From: Cladocopium goreaui
Taxonomy: Eukaryota; Sar; Dinophyceae; Suessiales; Symbiodiniaceae
DNA: 64,000 nucleotides
Direction of reading: 5' to 3'
Assembly: GCA_947184155.2 (NCBI GenBank)
Contig: CAMXCT020001668.1
Location: 488,936-552,935 of the forward strand
Below the pieces are notes generated by a model. It did not search any database. It saw only the letters and a program-made list of their open reading frames with translations, and had not been told where the DNA came from. Shown piece by piece: positions 9,900-18,585 of this stretch. Numbering within the stretch: the stretch's first letter is position 1; every line of letters starts with the position of its first letter. The position numbers were made by a program, and so were the translations under genes.

Positions 9900-10526
9900 T
9901 CACTCGGCCGCCTTAGTATATCTGGTGGCCGTGATGAATGGATGCCCACGGGGAATCACTTGGACATGTACAGCGAAGCCTGTGTCTTGTGCATCTGGAT
10001 GGGGTGTCAGCAGCAAAGGTGAACACTCACGGGTCGTGAAGGCATCGAGATGTTGGTGAGTCTTCCATGACGGATAAAACCAGTTCAAAACGTCCAGAAG
10101 AGAATGAGGAAGGTCATCAAGCATCTGAGCTCCTTGATCGGTGTCGATCATCATGTAGAAGTCGGAAGCTGGTAGGTGTATCGACCAGCGTTGCAGCAGC
10201 GTATCGGTGACTACTTTTTTGAGGTCGGAGACAAAGTGACTGCGAGCATAGTCCGGGTAGATCACCTTGAACGTCTGGAACAGGCTATCATAGGTGGCCG
10301 TAGGAAGGTTGCCCGCTACCTTGGGGGTCAAGATGTTGTAGTAAGGGTTGCGGAAGGCCAGTTGCTGCATCGGCTTCAGGTCCAATTGGAAAATAACGGG
10401 TCGGTGGGGTGTCGAAGGCGGAGTCCGATTGGGTGGATGCTGAAGTGACGAGGAGCCCATAGCGGAGGACGATGCCCGTGTCGGAGAGCGTGAGCGTCGT
10501 GTAGGTGAGATCCTCTCGTGGGACAT
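9900..10526 (-). CDS. Giant element ORF A1
   Basis: 208 codons from MSHERISPTRRSRSPTRA (ATG at 10526; an in-frame ATG at 10571 is an alternative, and the frame is open to 10790). The N-terminus is SR-rich, followed by a globular region ending HVQVIPRGHPFITATRY. It shares ordered blocks with A2. No enzymatic motif is seen. It follows the Myb ORF and precedes B1. The SR-rich leader resembles those of ORF1 and ORF4, which hints that several products of the element bind RNA or enter nuclear speckles (inference). Confidence 0.65.
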   Translation of the reverse strand: MSHERISPTRRSRSPTRASSSAMGSSSLQHPPNRTPPSTPHRPVIFQLDLKPMQQLAFRNPYYNILTPKVAGNLPTATYDSLFQTFKVIYPDYARSHFVSDLKKVVTDTLLQRWSIHLPASDFYMMIDTDQGAQMLDDLPHSLLDVLNWFYPSWKTHQHLDAFTTRECSPLLLTPHPDAQDTGFAVHVQVIPRGHPFITATRYTKAAE

Positions 10527-10746
10527 AGCTCGCAGTTGGCAATAGCGGTCCAGGTGAATGCGGAGAGACATAATAAATGGCTGGCGGGTTGTGTGATACG
10601 ACGTGTCAAAATTCAATGGGGCAACAACCCCCATGGTTCTGAAGATTAACGAGAAGAAAAATTCCAGAAGGAAGGTCAAATGATTGGTAAAGCTGGGATA
10701 CAGTGCCGCAAACGACCTTTTCCTTTTGGTTCGCATATGTCGTAGG

Positions 10747-11379
10747 TCAGCCCAGTTTGTCTTTGATCTTATTCCACATAGAGCGAACATCTTCCTCGGA
10801 CTTGCCCATCTTGGTCGAGATCACTTTCCATGAAAATCGAGATTTCTCGTCAGCCTTCAAGGTGCGTAGTTTCTGTTTGTCTTCGGAAGTCCAGAGTGAC
10901 AGTGGGCTGGAGGAGCGGGATCGGGATTGGTCACGTCGGCGACGACGCTTGGCAGGTGCCTTTGGAGCGGATTTGGCTTTCTGTTTACGATTCGGTGGTG
11001 ATGGTGTTCTGGTAGAAAGCTTCGAAGGTGCAGGTAAGACATCAGGTGGCGGAGCGGCAACGTGTTGGTGTGGTTCAGGGAGATGGGTTTCCACCAGTTC
11101 ATCCATGAGTGTCTCTTCCTCCGCCATATCCGGCGATGGGATGAGGGCATTGTCAATGAAGGCGTTGGTCTGGTCCGAGTAATGTGGTCGTAGTCCATCG
11201 GGTTGATTCCATACATCTGTACTAGGAAGAGGAGTAGGTTCAATGTTTGGAATGAGCGTGGGTGGTAGTAGCGCCATTGCTCGGTGTAGTAGAAGGTAAG
11301 CATGGTGAACATCATGAAGAAATTGAAGAAACACTGGTTCTTGAATCGGAATTGACGTCGTAGGAGACGAGGAAGCCAT
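10747..11379 (-). CDS. Giant element ORF4, Myb/SANT-domain protein
   Basis: 210 codons from the ATG at 11379 (MASSSPTTSIPIQEP). The C-terminus is a Myb/SANT repeat at about residues 160-208: three tryptophans spaced about 20 apart in SLWTSEDKQKLRTL, FSWKVISTKMGKSEED and VRSMWNKIKDKLG. It is preceded by a basic stretch (AKRRRRRDQSRSRS) that could be a nuclear localisation signal. An acidic segment (DMAEEETLMDELVE) lies mid-protein. Myb/SANT domains bind DNA or chromatin, and a single telomere-type Myb repeat is one option. It starts 177 bp after the ORF3 stop. It may direct the integration complex to chromatin or regulate element expression. Confidence 0.75.
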   Translation of the reverse strand: MASSSPTTSIPIQEPVFLQFLHDVHHAYLLLHRAMALLPPTLIPNIEPTPLPSTDVWNQPDGLRPHYSDQTNAFIDNALIPSPDMAEEETLMDELVETHLPEPHQHVAAPPPDVLPAPSKLSTRTPSPPNRKQKAKSAPKAPAKRRRRRDQSRSRSSSPLSLWTSEDKQKLRTLKADEKSRFSWKVISTKMGKSEEDVRSMWNKIKDKLG

Positions 11380-11555
11380 GACAATGCGTCGAGTATGGGC
11401 CAACAAGTAAAAGAGGCCGAGTTTGAGGGTAAGCCAGCTGGAGAAGCGCTATTATTCCAAGATCGAATAAATTCTAATATGATCCAAATAGGTGAAACGT
11501 TCAGCCAGATGTGAATAGTGAAACGTAAGCGCCAGCAGCAGGACGGTTCAGGATT

Positions 11556-14282
11556 TTACCACAATGAGGAAACGTGCAAAAATTGACGAATCGGCTTGGC
11601 TGCAGCGACAAGATCGGGCTCGGTAAAACCTGCAGATCTGTACAAACGGTGCAGTGCGGCAAAACCTCGTGTTCGTTCGTAGGCAGGGTGCGCGCATTTG
11701 GCGACCAGAAATAAGCGTGAAACAAAACCCGAAAGTTGGACGGCCAAAGGTGATGCGGAAAATGGTGCCATGACCTGGTTGAAGTCGCGTGGAGGGCTGT
11801 AGCGAAGGGCAAAGGGCTCGAACTCGATGCAAAAGCCCAAGAACTCCTGGTCCGGTTCCGTTTCCAAAATGGTAGGATGGCCGTAGAACTCTGGGTGGAG
11901 GAAATTGGCGAAGCAGATTTCGTAGTCCCAGCCGGGGTCCGACAAGCACAGTCTGTGGTCCACATAGCGAAGGAGGCGAGCTGTGAGATCCATGTTGCTG
12001 AGGGTGGTGCTGTAGGTTCGGTACCAGATTTCTTCAGACAGTGCGACAACCATCATGCACAATGCTGGACTAAGTGGGGAGCCCATAGGGGATCCTCGGA
12101 TTTGTTCAAAAACCGTAGTGCCAATGGAGAATTGAGTCATTTTCAAAGACATGAGGATGATGCGTTCAATGTCCCGAATGAAGATCTTCCTTGTCACATT
12201 GAGTGTACGGCATGTGCGGCCTTTGACTACGTCCCCTGTGTTGTTGCCCGGAGTTGCCTTCACGGAGATGATCTCGTCGGGGTCGGTGTTCATGAGGGTC
12301 GAGAGGAACTGCAAGGTCAGTCGCCAGCTCGCGATGAAGCGGTCAGTGTCAATGCTTGTGAAAAAGCCCGCAAGATCTTGGTTGTGTATGCGGGGAGTGG
12401 GGAGCGAATCGAAGTCGGTGTCCTTGAGGAGCTTGATGAGATCAAATACATCACCCTTTGCCAGGTTGTGGGGAAACGCCTGGGGTAGAAGGTTGTAGAT
12501 CAGCTTGGCAGTGCAGTTCAACATAGGTCGAAAAGGCGCCGTGAAGAAGCTGACAATGGGTCGTCCAGCCTTGAACTGCTTTTTCCGTTTGGGTAGAACA
12601 TAGGCATTCGGCAGGTCTCGTCCAGCACCAAGTGCCCATGGGTATGCTTTGCCAAAATGGCGGTTGATCTCGGCGATGGTCCGTTCAATGATGTCACTCG
12701 GGCTTTGCTCTAATTTGCGAAATACCAACGGGTCGGCGAAGGTGGTGGTGAGGCACTGGAAGTAGAGTACGGGGCAGTATATTCGTAGGGATGTAGCTCG
12801 CTTGTCCTCGTTGTGGAAGACGGCTTCTGGAAAAAGACGTTTGAAGCGGACGATGTCTTTGTGAGTGATGTGGTTGTTGAGTGTGTGGTAGTGGGATTGA
12901 ATAGAACGATGCCAGAGCTCATCAATATGGGACTTTTGTATGGAAGGAAGTGAGTTCCGGGTAGTCCACGTCCGCAGAGCCAGGCGAAGCGATGTCTGGA
13001 TTTCTTTGGAAGGTGGGAAGATTTTGTTTTGGAGCGAACCAGTCGCAATGGATGTGTGTGGGCCATCATCGAAATGCAGGTTGTCGCCGTCGAGGACCAG
13101 GTGGTGATCAGGTTGGAGACCATGAAGGGCATGAGGTCGCAAGGCATCACATGCACACTGTGGGGTTTCGTCATCAGCCCATTTGGTAGCGGCTTCTTTG
13201 TGATTGCACAAGCTGTCCATCACCGAGGGGAACTTTGTGAAAACAATCGCCGTGGAAGGGTTCTGCAATGTGGTGTTGTAATGTCGAGTTTGATGAACGT
13301 GGGAGGTGAGCAGCCGTCGAAGATCCCGAGTCCAATTGGGGCATAGTAGCCAAGGCGCACGAAGAGGAACCGGTTTTCTGACCCGTTTGGCTTTCCAGAA
13401 GGTCAAAGCTCGGTCAATGGCATTGACGGCGTACGACCTTTGGGGTTCTCCAAGGTTGTTGGCAAGGCGTCGAATGAAGTAGCAGCCTTGAACTCCAATT
13501 TCGTTGGATCGTAATTTCTTCTCCATGTGGAAGCGTCGGACGGAGTTACTGCCCAAATCCTGGATAATCTCCCAAAGTTGTACTCGTCGATGGAAAAGAG
13601 GACTGTGAAGAGCGTGTCGAACATGATGGGGTGTAGATCGCCATCGAAGTTTCCGCCACAAGGAAAATGCTCCAAATTGTCGAGAAGCGGAAAATTTGGT
13701 ACGTGCAATGAGTCCTTTTCGGCAATTGAAAAACTGGTAAGTGAACGGAGTGTTCAATCGAGGTTGCCACAGTTGAATTAAGGCCTGTTCCAAGGCCCAA
13801 AAGTTGGATTTGTTGGTGTAGATCGGGAAAACAGACCACATCCAGAAATTGTCAAATCTGCACCAAAACCGTAAGGCTACTTCGGCCAGCACGAATTTAT
13901 GTTGTTGCACTTGCAGAAATTTCCGATAGCGAGAGTGTTCGCGGTCTAAAACAAATGAGGACGTGGAACCAACATAAAACTTAGGTTGAAAATTCGCAAT
14001 GTGGCAGAAACGAATATACACCGCCTTAGGATGCTTGAAACATTGGAGGGCGACAGACAAGTCATCCCAGGATCTGCAAAAGAAAATACTCTGCATCGGA
14101 GTGCCTTTTAGCAAGGCTTGGAGTTTCGGAGTGGCCCGTGGATGTAATAACACATATTGGCCCATCAATACTGTTTGAAGCATCCGAAAAGCAAAAAAGA
14201 CATCAACAGAAGGGGACAACGTGAAAGGAGTCAAAAGTGCAAGAACAAGAATACAGGAATGAGCCACGGCCAAAGTTCGCAT
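11556..14282 (-). CDS. Giant element ORF3, GIY-YIG endonuclease-reverse transcriptase (Penelope-like, permuted)
   Basis: About 908 codons from the ATG at 14282 (MRTLAVAHSC); the frame opens at 14315. Residues are numbered from 14315. At 98-190 lies a GIY-YIG nuclease: AVYIRF, KFYVGSTSSF, DREHSRYRKF, and the catalytic-type Glu in ALEQALIQLWQPRLN. A CxC motif (QCACDALRPH) is at 387-389. The reverse transcriptase spans 570-835: GRPIVSFFTAPFRPMLN, motif A QDLAGFFTSID, motif B GSPMGSPLSPALC, motif C LLRYVDHRLC, then QEFLGFCIEFEPF. The EN-CxC-RT order matches the N-terminal-endonuclease clade of Penelope-like elements (Naiad/Chlamys). The roughly 85 residues between motifs A and B leave room for an insertion like that of telomerase. 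Motif C is YVDH, not YVDD, so the second catalytic Asp is missing; this copy may be inactive. Confidence 0.85.
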   Translation of the reverse strand: MRTLAVAHSCILVLALLTPFTLSPSVDVFFAFRMLQTVLMGQYVLLHPRATPKLQALLKGTPMQSIFFCRSWDDLSVALQCFKHPKAVYIRFCHIANFQPKFYVGSTSSFVLDREHSRYRKFLQVQQHKFVLAEVALRFWCRFDNFWMWSVFPIYTNKSNFWALEQALIQLWQPRLNTPFTYQFFNCRKGLIARTKFSASRQFGAFSLWRKLRWRSTPHHVRHALHSPLFHRRVQLWEIIQDLGSNSVRRFHMEKKLRSNEIGVQGCYFIRRLANNLGEPQRSYAVNAIDRALTFWKAKRVRKPVPLRAPWLLCPNWTRDLRRLLTSHVHQTRHYNTTLQNPSTAIVFTKFPSVMDSLCNHKEAATKWADDETPQCACDALRPHALHGLQPDHHLVLDGDNLHFDDGPHTSIATGSLQNKIFPPSKEIQTSLRLALRTWTTRNSLPSIQKSHIDELWHRSIQSHYHTLNNHITHKDIVRFKRLFPEAVFHNEDKRATSLRIYCPVLYFQCLTTTFADPLVFRKLEQSPSDIIERTIAEINRHFGKAYPWALGAGRDLPNAYVLPKRKKQFKAGRPIVSFFTAPFRPMLNCTAKLIYNLLPQAFPHNLAKGDVFDLIKLLKDTDFDSLPTPRIHNQDLAGFFTSIDTDRFIASWRLTLQFLSTLMNTDPDEIISVKATPGNNTGDVVKGRTCRTLNVTRKIFIRDIERIILMSLKMTQFSIGTTVFEQIRGSPMGSPLSPALCMMVVALSEEIWYRTYSTTLSNMDLTARLLRYVDHRLCLSDPGWDYEICFANFLHPEFYGHPTILETEPDQEFLGFCIEFEPFALRYSPPRDFNQVMAPFSASPLAVQLSGFVSRLFLVAKCAHPAYERTRGFAALHRLYRSAGFTEPDLVAAAKPIRQFLHVSSLW

Positions 14283-14327
14283 AATGTTGGCTGCTTTTGA
14301 GCCAGGTGCTTTCAAATAGGCTGCTAG

Positions 14328-15182
14328 TCAGGATTGCATCAATAACGCCACCGTCATGACCTTGAGGACTACTTCATCCGTGGAGGCTCCCTTGTGCTTG
14401 CAAGGGTCGATACCCATAGCCACGCTTGCGCGTTGGATAGTTTTCGAAGCATCATCGGGTTGGTTTTGCCACCATTCATTGACCTTTTCCAAGTTCTTCT
14501 CCAGGATGTCCTGTTTGGGCTGTGGTAGCTTCAAGGCTTTCAACCACTTGGTGTATTGAGTGTCCGACAATGATGTGGGTTGGTTGTCAACGAGCCAAGT
14601 GTTCACGGAGCCCGGAGAGATAAGCAGAGTTGAGGGGTCAAAGGTCGTAGAAGCGGCAGGTTGTCCTTGAAGTGCACGTCCTATCGGTGTCGTGGCCGGA
14701 GTGGAGCCCGGGGGTGCCGTAGCTGGTGAGGTGGTAGCGGCCGATTTGACCTTGGCCAGTTCAGCTTCCAGTTCAAGAATGCGTTGTTGGCTTGCCACGT
14801 CAGCAGAAGGTTGAGTCGGGAGCCAAGATTGGAGAAGTTGAGCAACATCTTTGGCCATATTTTGGGTGGCTTCCTTCTGGTTGAGACATTGGCCTGCTGA
14901 ACGAGCTCGAAATGTAGCGAGTTTGTCCAAGTCTACATTGCGGGTGCGTAGTTGTGACACCAATTCGGCCACAAATACTGTAGCGCCTATGTTGTCAAAA
15001 GGGAGGACGAAGGTTTCTCTTCCGTATGCAACTCGACGAAGCCAGGTATTGTGCAAGCCCTGGTACAAGAACTTCCAGAGTGGGACTTGTAAAGATGTCC
15101 TTGTAGCTTGAGAATCTGCTTTGTCGAATTCTGGAGGGAAAGTCCAAACCATTGATCTTGTTGGAGTCGTGGAAGTCGACAT
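14328..15182 (-). CDS. Giant element ORF2b, Gag-like second frame
   Basis: The downstream frame of a two-part ORF2; open from 15314, with its first ATG at 15182. It has helical, well-conserved-looking sequence (WKFLYQGLHNTWLRRVAYG), a short coiled coil (RILELEAELAKVKS, about 60% along) and an Ala/Thr/Pro linker. The C-terminal helical domain contains LSDTQYTKWLKALKLPQ and NEWWQNQPDDASK. It ends 46 bp before the first ATG of ORF3. The coding signal switches from the frame of ORF2a to this one at a TTTCCC tract (15136-15141), so the two are probably one protein. By position and composition it may be the nucleic-acid-binding or particle protein; no zinc knuckle is present. Confidence 0.6.
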   Translation of the reverse strand: MSTSTTPTRSMVWTFPPEFDKADSQATRTSLQVPLWKFLYQGLHNTWLRRVAYGRETFVLPFDNIGATVFVAELVSQLRTRNVDLDKLATFRARSAGQCLNQKEATQNMAKDVAQLLQSWLPTQPSADVASQQRILELEAELAKVKSAATTSPATAPPGSTPATTPIGRALQGQPAASTTFDPSTLLISPGSVNTWLVDNQPTSLSDTQYTKWLKALKLPQPKQDILEKNLEKVNEWWQNQPDDASKTIQRASVAMGIDPCKHKGASTDEVVLKVMTVALLMQS

Positions 15183-15816
15183 CAGGTTTCCAGTTCTCCA
15201 CTGGTGGGATTTCAATTGGTCTGCATGTATATCCTTCGTTGACCGTGGAACTTGCTCCCGGGGATGACATAGGTCTCGGCGATCTCGGTGTGAAAGGATG
15301 GCGTTGAGGTGCAAAATTGGCGTTGTTGGGAGGTGTCTGTGAGCTCGGAGGCGGCGTGGGCGGAAAAGGTGCCGTAGGAGAAGTCCATGGTGGGCGTGTT
15401 GGGAACGATGGAGACGTAGGTGGCGGAGGCGGTATTCCGGATGGGTTCCAAAAGGGTCGATGGGTCGTCATGGCATAGTGCATCGGGCCACGGAAAGCCG
15501 GTACTGCTTGGTGCCATCCATGTTGATGACGAGGTGGTGTGCGCGAGCGATCCGGCTGGGAAGGAGGAATTCCATTCATATCCGCGCTGTATTGGGAGAT
15601 CAGGTCCTGGGACGCCATGATGTAGAGAGGGTCACGAGATAATAGGTCAAAGTGCGCTCGAACTGCCGACTGAAAGCTGCGGAAAATGTCGAGGTGAGAC
15701 AAGGGTAATGTGTAATTGAAAAAGTGTGAGACATAATACGTGGTCCCAGTGTGTGAAACGTAAAGTGGCAACGAATCGGGCGAAAGGATCAAAAACATGA
15801 GCATGCAGCGATTCAC
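14995..15816 (-). CDS. Giant element ORF2a, proline-rich first frame
   Basis: The most likely start is the ATG at 15618 (MASQDLISQYSADMNGIPP), though the frame is open to 15816. About 100 residues are Pro/Ser/Thr-rich (SGIPPPPPTSPSFPTRP), followed by PIEIPPVENWKPDVDFH. After about 15136 this frame loses its coding character while the +1 frame (ORF2b) gains it. A +1 slip at TTT-CCC-T would give GLDFP-PEFDKADSQ. Either programmed frameshifting or a disabling mutation would explain this. Confidence 0.55.
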   Translation of the reverse strand: MNRCMLMFLILSPDSLPLYVSHTGTTYYVSHFFNYTLPLSHLDIFRSFQSAVRAHFDLLSRDPLYIMASQDLISQYSADMNGIPPSQPDRSRTPPRHQHGWHQAVPAFRGPMHYAMTTHRPFWNPSGIPPPPPTSPSFPTRPPWTSPTAPFPPTPPPSSQTPPNNANFAPQRHPFTPRSPRPMSSPGASSTVNEGYTCRPIEIPPVENWKPDVDFHDSNKINGLDFPSRIRQSRFSSYKDIFTSPTLEVLVPGLAQYLASSSCIRKRNLRPPF

Positions 15817-15963
15817 AAACCTTTTGAGGAAGAAGTGGCGGCAATACCGAATGTCGGGAGAAGCATTGTTACTCCAAAATGATCGGGCCGGGCCACTAGG
15901 CTCACTGTATCGCTGACGTAGAATAGTCGATACTTGTTCCGGTGCTCCTCAAGGGTAAATAGT

Positions 15964-18585
15964 TCACCAACGAGATTTGGAGTGGTGGGTCGAATGTCGA
16001 GAACGAGGTCGGCCTTCATGGTGCTGGTCGCGAGAATGGTCTTCATAGTATGAGGAGCGGCGATCTCGGCGGCTGTAGGTTGAATTGTCCCAAGAAGCAT
16101 TGTCGTGCCAAGATCGGCGAGCATAGTCCCGAGAGCCAGACGCAGCGGTCTCGCGGTGGCGAGGTGTATCTCGAGAGTCGTTTGGAGGTGGCTCCGAAGG
16201 TTCTGGGGCGTCGGCAGGAGGGTCAGGTCGTACTGGACGTGCATGATCATCAGGAGGTTCCGAAGGTGCATTGGTCTCCGCCGTCTGGTGTGTGATCAAG
16301 CCCGGGAAAACCGAGTGAGTGGAGGCTACGTAGCATATGGATGCGGCGCTTGAGTTCATAGCCGTTGCATTGTCTTTGCCCTTAGCGATGCCCGCAAGGT
16401 TGCACAAGCGTTGGATTTGGTCATTTCCTCCAGCTAGGGCACGGATGCATTTGGGTGAGCGGCATATGGCCAGAAGGCCTGATGGGTTTTGTCCTTTGCC
16501 TATTTTGTAGAGCTGAGAGGTACAGATCTTGACAGCATAGCCGGGTAGGTTGTCGGTGTCTGCGATCTCAGAGGACATTCCGAAGAACCCGTAACACGGG
16601 TATTGAGTCGGTATGCCGGCTTCGTTTTTTGTCCAAGTTGCCGGGCGGATGCAGTCTTCAGCAAGAATTTTGGCAACTGATTCCCAACTTGTTTTGTGGT
16701 AGATCAGGTAGGTGCCCATGTATTCGCCACGGTAGATTGGTTTCTTCTTCAATCCTGTGGGAACCGTGATGGTCAGCAAGTTCTCTGGCTCAATGTAGAA
16801 GGCTTGTGTTTGCCTTGCGAGTTCGATATCCAGTAAGTCAGATTGTGCAAAGGCCCTGGCAATATTCCTGACGGTGGCTTGGCTTGCTTTGATCCAAATA
16901 CAATGATTGTTGACGGTGCGGTATGGTTTAGCCAACTGTTCGAACATCGCGTCCACAAATTGGTTGAAGAGCTGCAAGATAGCCGGGGTCAATGATTGGC
17001 GTAGGGGAACAACATGATCGGGGCCAAGCTCAGTCAGGCAACGGACTCTATGGGGGTCATTGGCCGCCGCCACCATTTCATCGAGGTCGATGTCATTCGT
17101 GTCAAACTTGGTGAGCGAAATTGTATCAGCAAACTCAGAATTTTCACTGTCGCCGTCCGGAACTCGGAAGGACACCGCGCCGAGTGGTGCTGAAGTGTGG
17201 GTTGGTGGGTTGGTTGGTGGTTCCGATGGTGGTGGATCGGTAGGAGAATTGGGTCGAGCAGTGTGGGGGTCGTAGGTGTCGGTGTAGTGGCTTTCGTTCC
17301 ATGTACCCCAGGTGTCATCAGCATCGGGAGTGGGGATGTAGTTCGGATTGGATGGGTTTGCAGCAGGTCGAAGTACGACTTCACGGCCTCTGGATCGGTG
17401 ACGTGGTGTCGCGGAGCGTGGGCGTGGGTGAGATCGATGACGTCGAGGAAGCACAGGAGAGCGGCGTCGTGGTGGTGAGCGTCGTCTGTATGGAGATGGG
17501 GTTCTGCGGCCCTTGTCGGGTTTCGTAGATGATCGATGACGAGGGAGAGGAGAACGAGGTCGCTCTGCACGTGGAGGAGAATAGCGATGGCGATGAGAAT
17601 GTACCGAAGGTCGATGGGAACGTGATCTTGGAGTTCGGGATCGTGGTCGGCGTGTTGGTGGTGGTGGAACTTGTGGTTGGTGAGGAGGAGCGATGGCTGG
17701 AGCTGGGACAATGCGATGGTCCGGAACGTCCGGTTCGGTGGGTCTGGCTTTCGGTGCAGGTGGAGGTGTGGCGATCAGTGGTGGTGTAGGTGTAGGTGGC
17801 GGTATCGGTGGTGTAGGATTCGGCGGAGGTTCATCTTGTTGAAGAAGGAGTTGACGCTGTTCTTGTGCCCGTTGAGAATCCATGATTAATAGTTGCTGAG
17901 CTTGAATAAGTCGAACAGATTCAGCCAGTTGTTGTGCGGTGGAACCCAGGGATGCAAGTTCAGGTGATACGGATGAAGTCGGTGCTGTCGTAGGTGCCGG
18001 TGGTGTAGCGTGAGGAGGGGTTTTCGGAGCTGGCCTGCGCGGTCGATCCGGTCTTTTGTCAGAGCGATGCCTGGGAGCTGCTTTGACTGCTGGGGGCCGT
18101 GGTGAAGGCTCATTTGGAGGGACCGTCGATGCGTCCATCTGTAATGGAGGTTGAACGTGGTGAGGTGGGTATGGAGAACTGGGCAAAGGTGTCGGTGTCA
18201 TAGTCGATGTAGGTGGTGTAGTCGATGTAGGGGATGGAGCCGAAGGGGAAGGCCACGTGGGTGGAGCGGTGGGTGCCATAGGAGATGGAAAAGTCGACGG
18301 AGCGGTGTGCACCATAGTTGGTTCAGGAGCCAAAGGCGAAGGCATGGTGGGTACGAGCTGTGGCCCTGGTACTGCATGAGGAGCCGAAGTCAATGAGGTG
18401 AACGGCAACGATGTTGGGGTTGATGTAGACGGCATGAGCGAAGCTGAGGATGACCATGTAGGATGCAAGGCCGAGGGATGTCCAAATAAATGTGCATTCG
18501 GCGTTGATTGCTGCCACGTCGAAGATGGGTTCGAAGGCTGCGGTGGAGCAGGCCATGATGTTGGCGGAGTGCTCCACGGATGCAT
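15964..18585 (-). CDS. Giant element ORF1, SR/proline-rich protein with a possible ADP-ribosyltransferase-like domain
   Basis: 873 codons from ATG MHPWSTPPTSWPAPP. Roughly: 1-200 Pro/Ser/Thr-rich; 205-255 a helical coiled-coil-like part (AQQLAESVRLIQAQQ); 310-415 Arg/Ser/His-rich (RRRSPPRRRSPVLPRRHRS); 420-520 acidic; 520-765 globular; 790-873 a second Arg/Ser-rich tail. The globular part contains LIYHKTSWESVAKIL and CIRPATW, then CYGFFGMSSE. This recalls the H-x-[ST]-S ... IL ... I-x-P pattern of ADP-ribosyltransferase/Tpt1-type folds, but the resemblance is weak. It is the first ORF after the 5' repeat and is probably the RNA-packaging (Gag-like) protein. RS domains are typical of splicing factors. 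Confidence 0.65.
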   Translation of the reverse strand: MHPWSTPPTSWPAPPQPSNPSSTWQQSTPNAHLFGHPSALHPTWSSSASLMPSTSTPTSLPFTSLTSAPHAVPGPQLVPTMPSPLAPEPTMVHTAPSTFPSPMAPTAPPTWPSPSAPSPTSTTPPTSTMTPTPLPSSPYPPHHVQPPLQMDASTVPPNEPSPRPPAVKAAPRHRSDKRPDRPRRPAPKTPPHATPPAPTTAPTSSVSPELASLGSTAQQLAESVRLIQAQQLLIMDSQRAQEQRQLLLQQDEPPPNPTPPIPPPTPTPPLIATPPPAPKARPTEPDVPDHRIVPAPAIAPPHQPQVPPPPTRRPRSRTPRSRSHRPSVHSHRHRYSPPRAERPRSPLPRHRSSTKPDKGRRTPSPYRRRSPPRRRSPVLPRRHRSHPRPRSATPRHRSRGREVVLRPAANPSNPNYIPTPDADDTWGTWNESHYTDTYDPHTARPNSPTDPPPSEPPTNPPTHTSAPLGAVSFRVPDGDSENSEFADTISLTKFDTNDIDLDEMVAAANDPHRVRCLTELGPDHVVPLRQSLTPAILQLFNQFVDAMFEQLAKPYRTVNNHCIWIKASQATVRNIARAFAQSDLLDIELARQTQAFYIEPENLLTITVPTGLKKKPIYRGEYMGTYLIYHKTSWESVAKILAEDCIRPATWTKNEAGIPTQYPCYGFFGMSSEIADTDNLPGYAVKICTSQLYKIGKGQNPSGLLAICRSPKCIRALAGGNDQIQRLCNLAGIAKGKDNATAMNSSAASICYVASTHSVFPGLITHQTAETNAPSEPPDDHARPVRPDPPADAPEPSEPPPNDSRDTPRHRETAASGSRDYARRSWHDNASWDNSTYSRRDRRSSYYEDHSRDQHHEGRPRSRHSTHHSKSRW

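Noticed and set aside
11501-13189. Long frames on both strands overlapping the reverse transcriptase gene
   Set aside because: They are shadows of ORF3; they lack domain signal and their composition follows the antisense of conserved RT motifs.
15813-18396. Other 70-225-codon frames across ORF1, such as 17034-17711
   Set aside because: Shadow frames of the biased Pro/Ser/Arg-rich ORF1.
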